Origin: Acidobacteriota bacterium
GTDB lineage: Bacteria; Acidobacteriota; UBA6911; RPQK01; DATIPO01
Length of the DNA stretch: 64,000 nucleotides
Reading direction: 5' to 3'
Assembly: GCA_035471785.1 (NCBI GenBank)
Contig: DATIPQ010000040.1
Coordinates: forward strand, 16,234-80,233
The position numbers and the translations under genes were made by a program. A model generated the notes under the pieces. The model was not told the origin of the DNA and ran no database searches. It saw only the letters and a list, made by a program, of their open reading frames with translations. This document shows, one piece after another, positions 43,018-53,220 of this stretch; position 1 is the first letter of the stretch; each line of letters begins with the position of its first letter.

Positions 43018-44592
43018 TTAGGGGCGAGTGGAGACTATTATGTTTTCCTCCTGGGTGGCTTCGTTCTTGAGGCGGAGTTCGTAGAGGTCGGTGCGGCGGT
43101 CCAGCCAGTTCAGGGTGGTGCCCTGTTTGCGGTGGCGCTCCAGGAGTTCCAGGTCGACGTCGTGGACGACTACGGTTTCGATGTTGGGGGTGCATTCGGC
43201 GGCGACGCCGTCTCGCGAGAAGGCGAAATCGGAAGGCGTGAAGATGCCGGATTGAGCGTACTGGATGTCCATCTGGTCGACGAAGGGCATGTTGCCGACG
43301 GTGCCCGAGATGGCCACGTAGAGCGGGTTTTCGATGCAGCGGGCCTGGGCGCAGTAGCGGACGCGCAAATAGCCGTGGCGCTCGTCGGTGCAGAAGGGAA
43401 CGAAGATGATCTGGGCGCCCTTTTCAGCCAGGATGCGGGTCATCTCGGGGAACTCCACGTCGTAGCAGATCTGGATGGCCACCCGTCCCCGGTCGGTATC
43501 GAAAACCTCCAGGTCGTGGCCGGGCACCACGCCCCACCAGCGCCTTTCCGCCGGCGTGATGTGAAGTTTGTACTGCTTGCCGATGCCCCCGTCACGCTTG
43601 AAGAGGTAGGCGATGTTGTAGAGCTGGTCCCCTTCCACCGTGACGTGGGAGCCGCCGATGATGTTGACGTTGTACTTGATGGCGGCGGCGGAGAAGAACT
43701 CCAGGTAGCGCTCGGTGAAGCCGGTCAGCTCGCGGATGCCCTCGGCCGGGTCGGTGGCCTTGACGAAAGACAGCATCTGAGTCGTCAGCAGTTCGGGAAA
43801 AAGCAGAAAGTCGGCCTTGTATCCCGAAGCCACGTCGATGAAGAACTCGCATTGCTGGGCGAAGTCCTCGAAGCTGTCGATGCGCCGCATCTGGTACTGC
43901 ACCACGCAGATGCGCACCGGACGCGACGGGCGGTACTTGCGGTGGCTGGGACGGTAGTCGATGTTGGCCCACTCCAGCAGAGTGGCCCATCCGTCCGACT
44001 CGGTGTCTTCCTCGAGGTAGTTGGGCAGCAGCCGCTTGAGGATGAACCCGTTGGAGAGTTGGGTGGTCAGTACTGGATCGTGGATGTTGCGGTCGAGCAC
44101 CTGCTGGACGTACTCGCGCGCCGTCATCTTGTCTTTGTAACGGTGGTAGTTGGGGATGCGTCCGCCTACCAGCATGCGCTTGAGGTTGCGCTCGCGGCAC
44201 AGGGTCTTGCGGGCTTCGTAGAGGCGGCGGGCCAGCTTCATGCCGCGGAACTCGGGGTGCACCATGATCTCGATGCCGTAGAGAGTGTCTCCCTGGGGAT
44301 CGTGATTGCGGATGAACCCGTCGCCTGAAATGGCGTCCCAGTCGTGGTGCTCATCGTATTCGTCGAAGTCGACGATGAGGCTGTTGGACGAGGCCACCAC
44401 GCGTCCGTCGTACTCGACGACTAACTGACCTTCGGGGAACTGTTCGAGCTGGCTTTCCAGCTCTTGCCGCTGCCAGCGGCTGTCATGGGGCAGACATTCC
44501 TGATGAAGTGCGCGGATCTGCTCGAAATCGTCGCGGCGCATTTGCCGCACTTCGATCTCGCTTTCGAAGGCGGCAAGGTCGATCTTCTTCAT
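43018..44592 (-). CDS. GNAT acetyltransferase-nitrilase fusion
   Basis: A 524-aa cytoplasmic protein. Residues about 12-200 form a GNAT domain (GIEIMVHPEFRGMKLARRLYEA binds acetyl-CoA). From about 225 onwards is a carbon-nitrogen hydrolase with the Glu-Lys-Cys triad in FPELL, KLHITPAE and QICYDVEFP. The fusion occurs in several bacteria; its substrate is unsettled. ATG 44592 is chosen; a TTG two codons earlier is possible. A GATAAT lies about nine bases upstream. Confidence 0.92.
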   Translation of the reverse strand: MKKIDLAAFESEIEVRQMRRDDFEQIRALHQECLPHDSRWQRQELESQLEQFPEGQLVVEYDGRVVASSNSLIVDFDEYDEHHDWDAISGDGFIRNHDPQGDTLYGIEIMVHPEFRGMKLARRLYEARKTLCRERNLKRMLVGGRIPNYHRYKDKMTAREYVQQVLDRNIHDPVLTTQLSNGFILKRLLPNYLEEDTESDGWATLLEWANIDYRPSHRKYRPSRPVRICVVQYQMRRIDSFEDFAQQCEFFIDVASGYKADFLLFPELLTTQMLSFVKATDPAEGIRELTGFTERYLEFFSAAAIKYNVNIIGGSHVTVEGDQLYNIAYLFKRDGGIGKQYKLHITPAERRWWGVVPGHDLEVFDTDRGRVAIQICYDVEFPEMTRILAEKGAQIIFVPFCTDERHGYLRVRYCAQARCIENPLYVAISGTVGNMPFVDQMDIQYAQSGIFTPSDFAFSRDGVAAECTPNIETVVVHDVDLELLERHRKQGTTLNWLDRRTDLYELRLKNEATQEENIIVSTRP

Positions 44593-44637
44593 ATTCAACA
44601 GATTATCACGCGCCGACTTCCAGCTTGCACTCAGTTG

Positions 44638-45327
44638 TTACTCGGCCGAGCTGTGGGGACGCATGTTTTCGGCTACGAAAGTCCAGACCTTGCCTCGGCG
44701 CGGATAGCTCTTGAGTTCGAACTGGCCCCGGGCCACGACCAGCATATCCACGTAGTCGCCGGCCTGGGGAATGTCTTCGGCATCCACTTCGACCAGCACG
44801 TCGTAGAGGAACAATCCCGTGCCTTCGCCGGCCACCACGGGCTCTTTTCGGAGGGTGCCGCCCAGCAGGACGCCGGGCTGCTGCTCCACCTCGCCGGCGG
44901 CCTGGTCGGGACGCAGGTAGGCTTCGGGCGGCAGTCCCCAGGAGAACTTGCCCTGGCCGGCCAAATCGCGCAGCCCGCGGGTCCCTTCGACCACGGCGTG
45001 GCGTTCGGCGCCGACCCGCAGGTTGCGCAGCGCCTCATTGGAAGAGGACCGCACCCGCACCCCCTTGACAGAGGCGATATCGACCTCGATGGCGCACTGG
45101 GCCAGGATGGGAAAACGGGAGGGCAGAACCGCGCCCTGGGGCGGTCGGGCCGCAAAATCAAATTTGAGGATGCCCCCTTCGGGAGCGTCGGTGGAGCTGT
45201 ATTCCAAAAGCTGGGAATCGGTCCAGCCCGAAGAGACCACGTGTCCCAGGGCAGTGACCAGCAGTTGATTGGGATCGCTGTCGAGTACGGCCAGCGTGAC
45301 GGATTCGACCGAGTGAATCTTCTGCAT
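44638..45327 (-). CDS. Conserved-looking hypothetical protein
   Basis: A 229-aa soluble protein without signal peptide. The N-terminus has a repeated-looking beta segment (LLVTALGHVVSSGWTDSQL), the middle is charged, and the C-terminus (TGLFLYDVLVEVDAEDIPQAGDYVDMLVV) is beta-rich. AAGGAGG lies just before ATG 45327. It is divergent from the ABC exporter genes. I do not recognise the family. Confidence 0.65.
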   Translation of the reverse strand: MQKIHSVESVTLAVLDSDPNQLLVTALGHVVSSGWTDSQLLEYSSTDAPEGGILKFDFAARPPQGAVLPSRFPILAQCAIEVDIASVKGVRVRSSSNEALRNLRVGAERHAVVEGTRGLRDLAGQGKFSWGLPPEAYLRPDQAAGEVEQQPGVLLGGTLRKEPVVAGEGTGLFLYDVLVEVDAEDIPQAGDYVDMLVVARGQFELKSYPRRGKVWTFVAENMRPHSSAE

Positions 45328-45521
45328 CAATCCTCCTTGGCAGTCGTTCAAAGTTCACCATTGTAGTTGCATTTGGGAGCCAATGAGATCGATGGGCGCT
45401 CCCTTTCACCTATGGTCTCCGCCATTCACCGTGGCAAACCCGCCATTCACCGGAAAGGGATTGAGTCGATGCGCTCGAGCCTGCACAATGAGATGGTCGA
45501 GAAAAAACCGGAGACCGAGTA

Positions 45522-46661
45522 ATGAAATTCCTACGCCTCCTCATCAAGAATATGCTGCGCAACAAGCGGCGCACGTTTCTCACCGTCAGCTCCATTGCCG
45601 TCTCGCTATTTCTGGTAGCCACTCTGCTGACGGTGCTGGTGCAGTTGGTGGACCCGCCCGAGACGCCCGATTCGGCCCTGCGGCTGATCGTCCGCCACCG
45701 CGTATCCCTCTTCAACACGCTGCCCATCGCTTACCGCGAGAAAATCGCTCAGATCGAAGGGGTGGAAGCCGTGGTGGGATCGATGTGGTTCGGCGGATAC
45801 TGGAAAGACCCCTCCCAGTTTTTCGCCAACTTTTCCGTCAACCCAGACGGTTTCTTCAAGGTCTATCCTGACCTGCAGCTCCCAGAGGAGCAGAAGGAGG
45901 CCTTCAAGAACGACCGTACGGGGGCCTTGGTGGGAGCCAATTTGGCGAAACAGATGGGATGGGAATTGGGAGACCGCATCACCCTCATCTCGCCGCTCTT
46001 CAACCAGATCCAGCCCGAGCTGACCATCCGCGCCATCTACCAGGGGGGCAATGACGACGATATGACCTTCTACTACCACTGGGACTACTTCAACGAGGGC
46101 CTGGGACGCGCCAACTTCACCGGTACCTACAACGTCCGAGCCGCCTCTAAAGAAGATGTACCCCGGGTGGCGGAAGCCATCGACGCCGCTTTCCGCAACG
46201 CCAACCCGCCCACCAAGACCGAGACCGAGCGGGCCTTCATCCTGGGATTCATACAGATGCTGGGCAATATTCAGTACCTCATCAGCAGCATTTGCGGCGT
46301 GGTGGTGTTCACCGTCATCCTGGTGGCCGCCACCACCATGGCCATGGCCATCCGCGAGCGGGGACGCGAGATCGCCGTCCTCAAGGCCCTGGGTTTCCGC
46401 ACCCGCCTCATCCTCTCGCTGCTGCTGAGCGAGTCGGTGTTGCTGGCGGCGCTGGCCGCCTTCATCGGGTCGATGGCCGCCTGGGCTTTCTTCGGCGCCA
46501 CGGGAGTGGGTGCCGGATTCATCCCCCGCCTGGCGGTACGTCCCTGGATCATCGGCTTTTGCGTCTTCATCGGAGCCATGGTGGGACTGCTGGCCTCGGG
46601 TATCCCGGCCTGGAGGGCTGCCCGCATTTCGGTGGTCGACGCCATGCGCCGCATCGTTTAG
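45522..46661 (+). CDS. FtsX/MacB-like ABC permease 1
   Basis: A 379-aa inner-membrane protein: an N-terminal helix (RTFLTVSSIAVSLFLVATLLTVLV), a periplasmic domain (about 45-250), then three helices of an FtsX core with MAMAIRERGREIAVLKALGFRTRLIL. First of four genes that together form an exporter. It is 24 bp before the second permease. The two permeases differ clearly in sequence, so a heterodimer is likely. Confidence 0.92.
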   Translation: MKFLRLLIKNMLRNKRRTFLTVSSIAVSLFLVATLLTVLVQLVDPPETPDSALRLIVRHRVSLFNTLPIAYREKIAQIEGVEAVVGSMWFGGYWKDPSQFFANFSVNPDGFFKVYPDLQLPEEQKEAFKNDRTGALVGANLAKQMGWELGDRITLISPLFNQIQPELTIRAIYQGGNDDDMTFYYHWDYFNEGLGRANFTGTYNVRAASKEDVPRVAEAIDAAFRNANPPTKTETERAFILGFIQMLGNIQYLISSICGVVVFTVILVAATTMAMAIRERGREIAVLKALGFRTRLILSLLLSESVLLAALAAFIGSMAAWAFFGATGVGAGFIPRLAVRPWIIGFCVFIGAMVGLLASGIPAWRAARISVVDAMRRIV

Positions 46662-46685
46662 TCCCTGCCCCAAAGGAATGAAATC

Positions 46686-47852
46686 ATGAAGATCCCCATC
46701 AAATACAATCTCAGAAGCATGTGGAACCGCCGCGTCGGCACCCTCCTGACGGCGGCGGGCGTGGGGCTGACCGTGGCCATCGTCATCGTCATGATGGCCA
46801 TGGTGGGCGGCTTGACCTCGGCCTTCACCGACACCGGACACAGCGATCAGCTCATCGTCATCCGCAAGGGCTCCCGCAACGAGGTCAATTCCTACTACGG
46901 ACTCAACAACTTCGCCACCGTACGCGAGCTTCCCGGCGTCGCCAGCGACGAGGAGGGCAAGCCCCTGGCGTCGGGAGAAGTCGTGGTGGTCATCAACTGG
47001 CCGCGCTCCAGCGGAGAAGAGACCAACCTGACCATGCGGGGCATGGGCGAACAGGGACTCAAGCTGCGTCCCGAACTGCGCATTGTGGAAGGACGCACCT
47101 TCGAGTCCGGCGTACGCGAAATCATCGTCAGCCGCTCGGCCTCTCAGCGTTTCGACGGATTTCGGTTAGGCGACACGCCGCTCATCAACGATGCCCCCTG
47201 GACGGTGGTGGGCATCTTCGAGACCGGCGGATCGGCCTATGACTCCGAGATCATGACGTCCCACAGCGATATCGCCCAGGAATGGCAGCGTCCCATCCAC
47301 AGCTCCATCCTGCTGCGGGCCCAGGACCTGCAAGCCGTCGAGGACATCCGAAAGCGCATCGACGAAGACCGCAACATCGACCTGCAGGCGATTCCCCAGC
47401 GTCAGTATTTCGCCGACCAGACCTCGTCGGCGGGTCCGGTGCTGGTGCTGGGCACCTTCGTGGCCGTCATGATGGGGATCGGGGCCTGTTTTGCCGCCAT
47501 GAACATGATGTATGGGACCATCATGGCGCGGGTCAAAGAGATCGCCACCCTGCGCGCCCTGGGCTTCAAAAGGCGCAGCATCCTCAGTTCCTTCATGGTG
47601 GAGGCCATGCTGCTGACGCTGCTGGCGGGAATCCTGGGGTGCCTCATGGCCCTGCCGTTGAACGGAATCACCACCGGTACCGCCAACATGGGCACCAACG
47701 GAAGCTTCAGCGAAATCCTCTTCCAGTTCCGCATCACTCCGCCTCTCCTGGTGGCCGGAATCGTCTTCGCGCTGGGGGTGGGCGTGGCGGGAGGCTTCCT
47801 GCCCGCCCTGCGGGCTGCCCGCATCCGCCTGATCGACGCCTTGAGGGATTGA
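46686..47852 (+). CDS. FtsX/MacB-like ABC permease 2
   Basis: A 388-aa permease with the same layout: first helix (LTAAGVGLTVAIVIVMMAMVGGL), a MacB-like periplasmic domain, and an FtsX core with TIMARVKEIATLRALGFKRRSIL followed by two further helices. It forms the likely partner of permease 1 and uses the ATPase at 49086. The gap to the membrane-fusion gene is 64 bp. Confidence 0.92.
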   Translation: MKIPIKYNLRSMWNRRVGTLLTAAGVGLTVAIVIVMMAMVGGLTSAFTDTGHSDQLIVIRKGSRNEVNSYYGLNNFATVRELPGVASDEEGKPLASGEVVVVINWPRSSGEETNLTMRGMGEQGLKLRPELRIVEGRTFESGVREIIVSRSASQRFDGFRLGDTPLINDAPWTVVGIFETGGSAYDSEIMTSHSDIAQEWQRPIHSSILLRAQDLQAVEDIRKRIDEDRNIDLQAIPQRQYFADQTSSAGPVLVLGTFVAVMMGIGACFAAMNMMYGTIMARVKEIATLRALGFKRRSILSSFMVEAMLLTLLAGILGCLMALPLNGITTGTANMGTNGSFSEILFQFRITPPLLVAGIVFALGVGVAGGFLPALRAARIRLIDALRD

Positions 47853-47916
47853 TGAAGAAAGATCTGATGACACCCGTATACCATGCTGAGATCCGCGCCA
47901 ACAACGGGATAACGTC

Positions 47917-49086
47917 ATGAAAAAAGACCTCAGCGCTCTTAAAATCGATTCCGCCAAGAAGGCCCGCATCAGCAGCAGCGGCGGGACCTGGAAGGCAGCC
48001 TTCTTCGTGCTGCTGCTGGTCAGCGCGGCCTCTATCGGATACCTGCTGCTGCGTCCGGCTCCTCCGGCCGAGATCGCCTCCAGGGCCGACGATGCCGATG
48101 CGCCCCGCCCCGGCGGCTCCTCGGACCCGGCCTCGCCCAGCGGACCTCGGCCCTCGCGCGACGTGCTGGTGGCCTCCGGCTACGTGGTGGCCCACCACCG
48201 CATCTCGCTGGGCTCCAAGGTGACCGGAAAAGTGGCCTGGATCGGCGTCGACAAGGGCGACAAAGTCAAGAAGGACGAGTTGCTGGTCAAGCTCGACGAC
48301 CGCGAATTCCAAGCCCAGGTCGATCAGGCCCAAGCCGACCTGCAATCCGCCAGGGCCGTCCTGGCCGAGCTGGAGGCAGGCAGCCGTCCTGAGGAGATCG
48401 CCCGTGCCAAGGCCGAACTTCAGCGCCGTCAGGCGGAAGCCGATTTCGCCAAGCTGGAATGGGAGCGTCTCAAGTCGCTGCTCGACAGCGCCGTCGTCTC
48501 CCAGCAGGAGGTCGACAACGCCAGCACCCGCTATGACATGGCCCGTGCCGCGGTTGAAGTGGCCGAGAAAGACCACCGGCTGGCCAGGCTGGGACCGCGC
48601 AAGGAACAGATTGCCCGGGCCCGCAGCGATGTGGCCCGCGCCCAGGCCAACCTCGAATACTTCCGGGCTCTGCTCGACGCCACCGAAATCCGTGCGCCCG
48701 TCAACGGCACCGTCTTGCAGCGCATCGCCGAGGTGGGCGAGATGATCACCACCTCTTTCGCGGGCGATCTGGGAGCCAAGTCGGCCGTGGTGGCGCTGGC
48801 CGACCTCGACGACCTGCAGGTGGAACTCGACATCAGCCAGTCCGACTTCAAGAAGATCAGTCCGGAGCAACTTTGTGAGATGGTGCCCGAGGCTTACCCT
48901 GACCGCACTTATGAGTGCGAGATCGCCGAGATCGCCCCCGAGGCCGACCGCCAGAAGGCCACCATTCAGGTCAAGGTGCAGATATTGCAGCCTGACGATT
49001 ACCTGCGTCCCGACATGGACGCCCGAGTCAGGTTCATGCGTCCGCCCCAAAGGGACGCTGAGCCCCAAGTCAATGGAGAAGAATAA
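47917..49086 (+). CDS. Periplasmic adaptor (HlyD/MacA-like membrane-fusion protein)
   Basis: A 389-aa protein: cytoplasmic tail, one transmembrane helix (about 27-48), a short Pro/Asp-rich linker, a lipoyl-like half ([31 protein letters not shown]), a long alpha-hairpin (about 130-230), and the second lipoyl half with [16 protein letters not shown]. It would link the permeases to an outer-membrane channel, none of which is encoded here. The stop overlaps the ATPase start by one base. Confidence 0.93.
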   Translation: MKKDLSALKIDSAKKARISSSGGTWKAAFFVLLLVSAASIGYLLLRPAPPAEIASRADDADAPRPGGSSDPASPSGPRPSRDVLVASGYVVAHHRISLGSKVTGKVAWIGVDKGDKVKKDELLVKLDDREFQAQVDQAQADLQSARAVLAELEAGSRPEEIARAKAELQRRQAEADFAKLEWERLKSLLDSAVVSQQEVDNASTRYDMARAAVEVAEKDHRLARLGPRKEQIARARSDVARAQANLEYFRALLDATEIRAPVNGTVLQRIAEVGEMITTSFAGDLGAKSAVVALADLDDLQVELDISQSDFKKISPEQLCEMVPEAYPDRTYECEIAEIAPEADRQKATIQVKVQILQPDDYLRPDMDARVRFMRPPQRDAEPQVNGEE

Positions 49087-49856
49087 TGAGTCCTGCAAAC
49101 ATCGAACAGCAAACCGGTCATGAGCACTCCAGCCAACCTCAGCCTCAAACCGCCCCTGCAGCTTCTCGCCGAGCCTCGGGAGCGGTGCTCATCGCCCTCA
49201 ACAATCTGAGCAAGATCTACCGCAAGGGCGCCGAGGAGGTGCATGCCCTGCAGGACATCAAACTGATCATTCACGAGGGCGAGTTCATCTCCTTGATGGG
49301 TCCTTCGGGCTCGGGCAAGACCACCCTGCTCAACATCCTGGCGGGAATCGACCAGCCGACCAGCGGCAGCATTCATCTCTCCGACATCGACCTGACCTCG
49401 CTCTCGGAAAGTCAGATGGCCGACTGGCGCAACCACCACGTGGGCTTCATCTTCCAGCACTTCAACCTGATTCCCGTGCTGACCGCCTACGAAAACGTGG
49501 AGCTGCCGCTGCTGCTGACCTCGCTGTCCAAGAAAGAGCGCAGCGAGCATGTCAATACGGCTTTGGACCTGGTGGGACTCTCCGACCGCATGAAGCATTA
49601 TCCCCGCCAACTCTCGGGCGGACAGGAACAACGCGTCTCCATCGCCCGCGCCATCGTCACCGACCCCACCTTCATCCTGGCCGACGAGCCCACCGGAGAC
49701 CTGGACGCCGACTCGGCCAGCGAGGTGCTGGAGATTCTCAAGGGACTCAATCAGGACTACGGCAAGACCATCATCATGGTCACCCACGACCCCCGCGCCG
49801 CCGACTACGCCTCGGCCCGCTACCACCTCGACAAGGGCTTGCTGACGCGCGAGTAG
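49086..49856 (+). CDS. ABC transporter ATPase (LolD/MacB type)
   Basis: A 256-aa ATPase. Walker A is GPSGSGKTT, the signature is [14 protein letters not shown], and Walker B is [13 protein letters not shown] 35-residue Gln/Ala-rich tail precedes the domain. It should power the two permeases at 45522 and 46686. The substrate is unknown; such four-gene sets export lipids, peptides or antibiotics. Confidence 0.95.
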   Translation: MSPANIEQQTGHEHSSQPQPQTAPAASRRASGAVLIALNNLSKIYRKGAEEVHALQDIKLIIHEGEFISLMGPSGSGKTTLLNILAGIDQPTSGSIHLSDIDLTSLSESQMADWRNHHVGFIFQHFNLIPVLTAYENVELPLLLTSLSKKERSEHVNTALDLVGLSDRMKHYPRQLSGGQEQRVSIARAIVTDPTFILADEPTGDLDADSASEVLEILKGLNQDYGKTIIMVTHDPRAADYASARYHLDKGLLTRE

Positions 49857-49919
49857 CTGGAGCAAGAGTCCCTGCGGCGATCATGTAATCTGAACATTCG
49901 ATGTTCAATTCGCATGAAT

Positions 49920-50309
49920 TCAGGGGCGGCAGGAGCCGCGGTAGACGTTGTTGTCTTCGTCGGTTTCGGGGATGTCGTAGCGGCCGTCGGCGGTGACGGT
50001 GTAGGTACAACCGTCGCCGCTGAGGCATTCCGGGGGCAAGGTAACGGAGACTTGAACCGTGCCGCCGGGTGGAACGGGATGGGTCGGAAGGACCTTTTCC
50101 GGTCCGTCACCGAAGCGCACCACGGTAGTCGAGGAGTAGGTGTGGTCCTTTCCGCGATTGATCACGCTGACCAACAACAGTTCCCGCTCCATCTGACACA
50201 TGGTCGAGACGCCGGCTCCCGCCGGGTCGGGCGCAGGCACCAGGTCCATCTTCTTGGCGCACCCTGAAACCAGCACTGCGGCAAGCAGCAAACACGCGGC
50301 TCCCCTCAT
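49920..50309 (-). CDS. Small lipoprotein with CARDB-like beta domain
   Basis: A 129-aa lipoprotein (signal ends LVSGC). The mature part is one immunoglobulin-like CARDB-type domain with the pattern VINRGKDHTYSSTTVVRF and the ending IPETDEDNNVY. Four or five Cys may form disulfides. It is alone on the minus strand between the exporter and aceE. Confidence 0.82.
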   Translation of the reverse strand: MRGAACLLLAAVLVSGCAKKMDLVPAPDPAGAGVSTMCQMERELLLVSVINRGKDHTYSSTTVVRFGDGPEKVLPTHPVPPGGTVQVSVTLPPECLSGDGCTYTVTADGRYDIPETDEDNNVYRGSCRP

Positions 50310-50487
50310 GGCGGCAGTCTACCACGAAGCATGCCGGCGCCTGAATGGGAACCTGTAGACGTCGCGATGCATCCTTTCCGGCATCAGTGGTAGTCTTGTG
50401 TTTCTTTGATGCGGTAGAGTTTTGAGCCGTCTGGGCTGGCCGGAAAAGGGCCGGGCCGGCCCACATAGATGCGGACGGGAGAATTTG

Positions 50488-53187
50488 ATGGGCCAGGGTC
50501 AGGAAAATAGCGAACGCCAACGCTATATCGAGATCGAAAACCGCGAATGGCTGGAGTCTCTGGAGTACGTCCTCAAAGACGCCGGAGAAGAGCGTGTCGC
50601 CGAAATCATCGATAAGTTGAAAGGCTACGCCCGGCGCAGGGGCGTCGACCTCAGGTTCTCGGCCTCCACGCCCTACCTCAACACCATCCCCGCCCAGGAT
50701 CAGGTCGAATACCCCGGCGACGTCGAACTTGAACAAAGACTCTCGTCCATCATCCGCTGGAACGCCATGGCCATGGTGGTACGGGCCAACAAGCGCTCCG
50801 ACGGCATCGGCGGGCACATCTCAACCTACGCCTCCTCCAGCCACCTGATGGAAGTCGCCTTCAATCACTTCCTGCGGGCCCACAGCGAGGACTCGCGGGG
50901 GGATCAGATCTTCTTCCAGGGACACGGCTCCCCCGGCATCTACGCCCGGGCCTTCCTGGAGGGCCGCCTGAGCGAGCAGCACCTGATCAATTTCCGCCGC
51001 GAACTTCAGGACGAGCCCGGACTGCCCTCCTATCCCCATCCCTGGCTGATGCCCGATTTCTGGGAGTTTCCCACCGTATCCATGGGACTGGCCTCGATCA
51101 TGGCCATCTACCAGGCCCGCTTCAACCGCTATCTGCTCAACCGGGGCCTCAAGGACACTTCGTCCAGCCGGGTGTGGTGCTTCATGGGCGACGGCGAGAT
51201 GGACGAGCCGGAATCGCTGGGCCAGCTCACCCGCGCATCCCGCGAACGGCTCGATAACCTCATCTTCGTCATCAACTGCAACCTGCAGCGGCTGGACGGT
51301 CCGGTCTTCGGCAACGGCAAGATCATCCAGGAATTGGAAGGCGCCTTCCGCGGCAGCGGTTGGCGGGTCATCAAGTGCATCTGGGGATCGGGCTGGGACG
51401 AGCTGCTGGCCCAGGACGAAGAAGGCCTGCTGGTGCAGCGCATGAGCCAGGTGGTGGACGGCGACTACCAGAAATTCAGCGTCGAATCAGGATCCTACAT
51501 CCGCGAGAAGTTCTTCGGCGCCCATCCGCGCCTGCTGGAAATGGTGGAAGACTACTCCGATCAGCAGATCAAAGAATTGGGACGGGGCGGACACGACCTG
51601 GTCAAGATCTACAACGCCTACAAGTCGGCCCTCGATTCCGACGGACGTCCGGTGGCGATCCTGGCCAAGACGGTCAAGGGATTCGGGATGGGAGCGGCGG
51701 CGGCCGGCAAGAACATCGCCCACCAGCAGAAGAAGCTCAATGATGAGCAGGCCAAAGAGTACCGCGACGCCTTGCAACTGCAAGACGACATCTCCGACGA
51801 CAAGGTGGGCGAGCTTCCCTTCCTCAAACCGGACGAAGACAGCGACGTCATCCGCTACCTCAAGGAGCGGCGCCAGGAGCTGGGAGGTCCGCTGCCCCGG
51901 CGGGTGGTGGACTGCCCCTCGGTGGAGGCGCCGGGGGACGATTTCATCAAGCCGTTCGCCGAGGGCACCCAAGGCCGTGAAGTGTCCACCACCATGGCCT
52001 TCGTCAACGTGCTGCGCACCCTGCTCAACGACAAGGATTTGGGTAAATTCGTGGTGCCTATCGTCCCCGACGAGGCCCGCACCTTCGGCATGGAGGCGCT
52101 CTTTTCCAAGTTCGGAATCTACTCCGCCCTGGGGCAAAACTACGAACCCGTCGACAAAGGCAGCCTGATGTACTACAAAGAGGCCGTCGACGGGCAGATC
52201 CTGGAAGAAGGCATCACCGAGGCCGGTTCCATGTCTTCCTTTATCGCCGCCGGGACAGCCTATGCCACCCACGGCGTCCCCGCCATCCCCTTTTACATCT
52301 TCTATTCCATGTTCGGGTTTCAGCGCATCGGCGATCTGGCCTGGGCCGCGGGCGACATGCACTGCCGGGGCTTTCTGGTGGGAGGAACGGCCGGGCGCAC
52401 CACCCTCAACGGCGAAGGATTGCAGCACGAGGACGGGCACAGCCACCTGTTGGCCTATCCCTGCCCCACCCTCAAGTGCTACGACCCCGCCTTCGCCTTC
52501 GAGCTGGCGGTCATCATCCGCGAAGGCCTCCGCCGCATGTACCAGGAGCAGGAGGACATCTTCTACTACCTGACGGTGGAAAACGACAACTACGAGATGC
52601 CCAGGATGCCGCAGGGGGAGGAGGTGACGGAGGGCATACTCAAAGGCGTCTACCGCTTTCGGCCCTCGTCCGAAAAACCGGCCAAGAAAGCAAAGAAGGC
52701 TCACCTGCTGAGCGCCGGAGCCATCATGAACGACGCCCTCAAGGCGGCGGGCATTCTGGAAGAGGATTACGGCGTTTCAACCGACGTCTGGAGCTTGACT
52801 TCCTTCAAGGAACTCTACCAGGACGGCATGTCGGCTGAACGCCACAACCTGCTCCATCCGGGCCAGAAGCAGCGCCAGCCCTTCCTCACAGCGGCCTTTG
52901 CCGATGAGGCCGGCGTGGCGGTGGCCTCGACCGACTACGTCAAGGCCCTTCCCGAGTCCTTTGCCCGCTGGATGCCGCTGCCTTTTCACTGCCTGGGCAC
53001 CGACGGATTCGGGCGCAGCGAGTCGCGCGAGGCCCTGCGCGACTTCTTCGAAGTCGACTACCGCTGGATGATCCTCTCCGCGTTGACGCTGTTGGCTCAA
53101 GAGAAGACAATCGGGTGGGAGGTGGTCAAGAAGGCCATCGAAGACCTGGAGATCGATCCCGACAAGACCGATCCCCTGCTGACTTGA
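50488..53187 (+). CDS. aceE: Pyruvate dehydrogenase E1 component, homodimeric
   Basis: Thiamine-diphosphate enzyme that decarboxylates pyruvate and acetylates lipoyl-E2; 899 aa, the usual AceE length. GDGEMDEPES...VINCNLQRLDGPV is the TPP/Mg motif and GHISTYASSSHLMEVAFNHF is the N-terminal active-site segment. ATG 50488 has GGGAG seven bases before it; the frame extends 22 codons upstream but without a better start. It is 33 bp before aceF, so one operon. Confidence 0.96.
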   Translation: MGQGQENSERQRYIEIENREWLESLEYVLKDAGEERVAEIIDKLKGYARRRGVDLRFSASTPYLNTIPAQDQVEYPGDVELEQRLSSIIRWNAMAMVVRANKRSDGIGGHISTYASSSHLMEVAFNHFLRAHSEDSRGDQIFFQGHGSPGIYARAFLEGRLSEQHLINFRRELQDEPGLPSYPHPWLMPDFWEFPTVSMGLASIMAIYQARFNRYLLNRGLKDTSSSRVWCFMGDGEMDEPESLGQLTRASRERLDNLIFVINCNLQRLDGPVFGNGKIIQELEGAFRGSGWRVIKCIWGSGWDELLAQDEEGLLVQRMSQVVDGDYQKFSVESGSYIREKFFGAHPRLLEMVEDYSDQQIKELGRGGHDLVKIYNAYKSALDSDGRPVAILAKTVKGFGMGAAAAGKNIAHQQKKLNDEQAKEYRDALQLQDDISDDKVGELPFLKPDEDSDVIRYLKERRQELGGPLPRRVVDCPSVEAPGDDFIKPFAEGTQGREVSTTMAFVNVLRTLLNDKDLGKFVVPIVPDEARTFGMEALFSKFGIYSALGQNYEPVDKGSLMYYKEAVDGQILEEGITEAGSMSSFIAAGTAYATHGVPAIPFYIFYSMFGFQRIGDLAWAAGDMHCRGFLVGGTAGRTTLNGEGLQHEDGHSHLLAYPCPTLKCYDPAFAFELAVIIREGLRRMYQEQEDIFYYLTVENDNYEMPRMPQGEEVTEGILKGVYRFRPSSEKPAKKAKKAHLLSAGAIMNDALKAAGILEEDYGVSTDVWSLTSFKELYQDGMSAERHNLLHPGQKQRQPFLTAAFADEAGVAVASTDYVKALPESFARWMPLPFHCLGTDGFGRSESREALRDFFEVDYRWMILSALTLLAQEKTIGWEVVKKAIEDLEIDPDKTDPLLT

Positions 53188-53220
53188 GACTCCCCCTGGC
53201 AACCGCTGGATGAATAGATT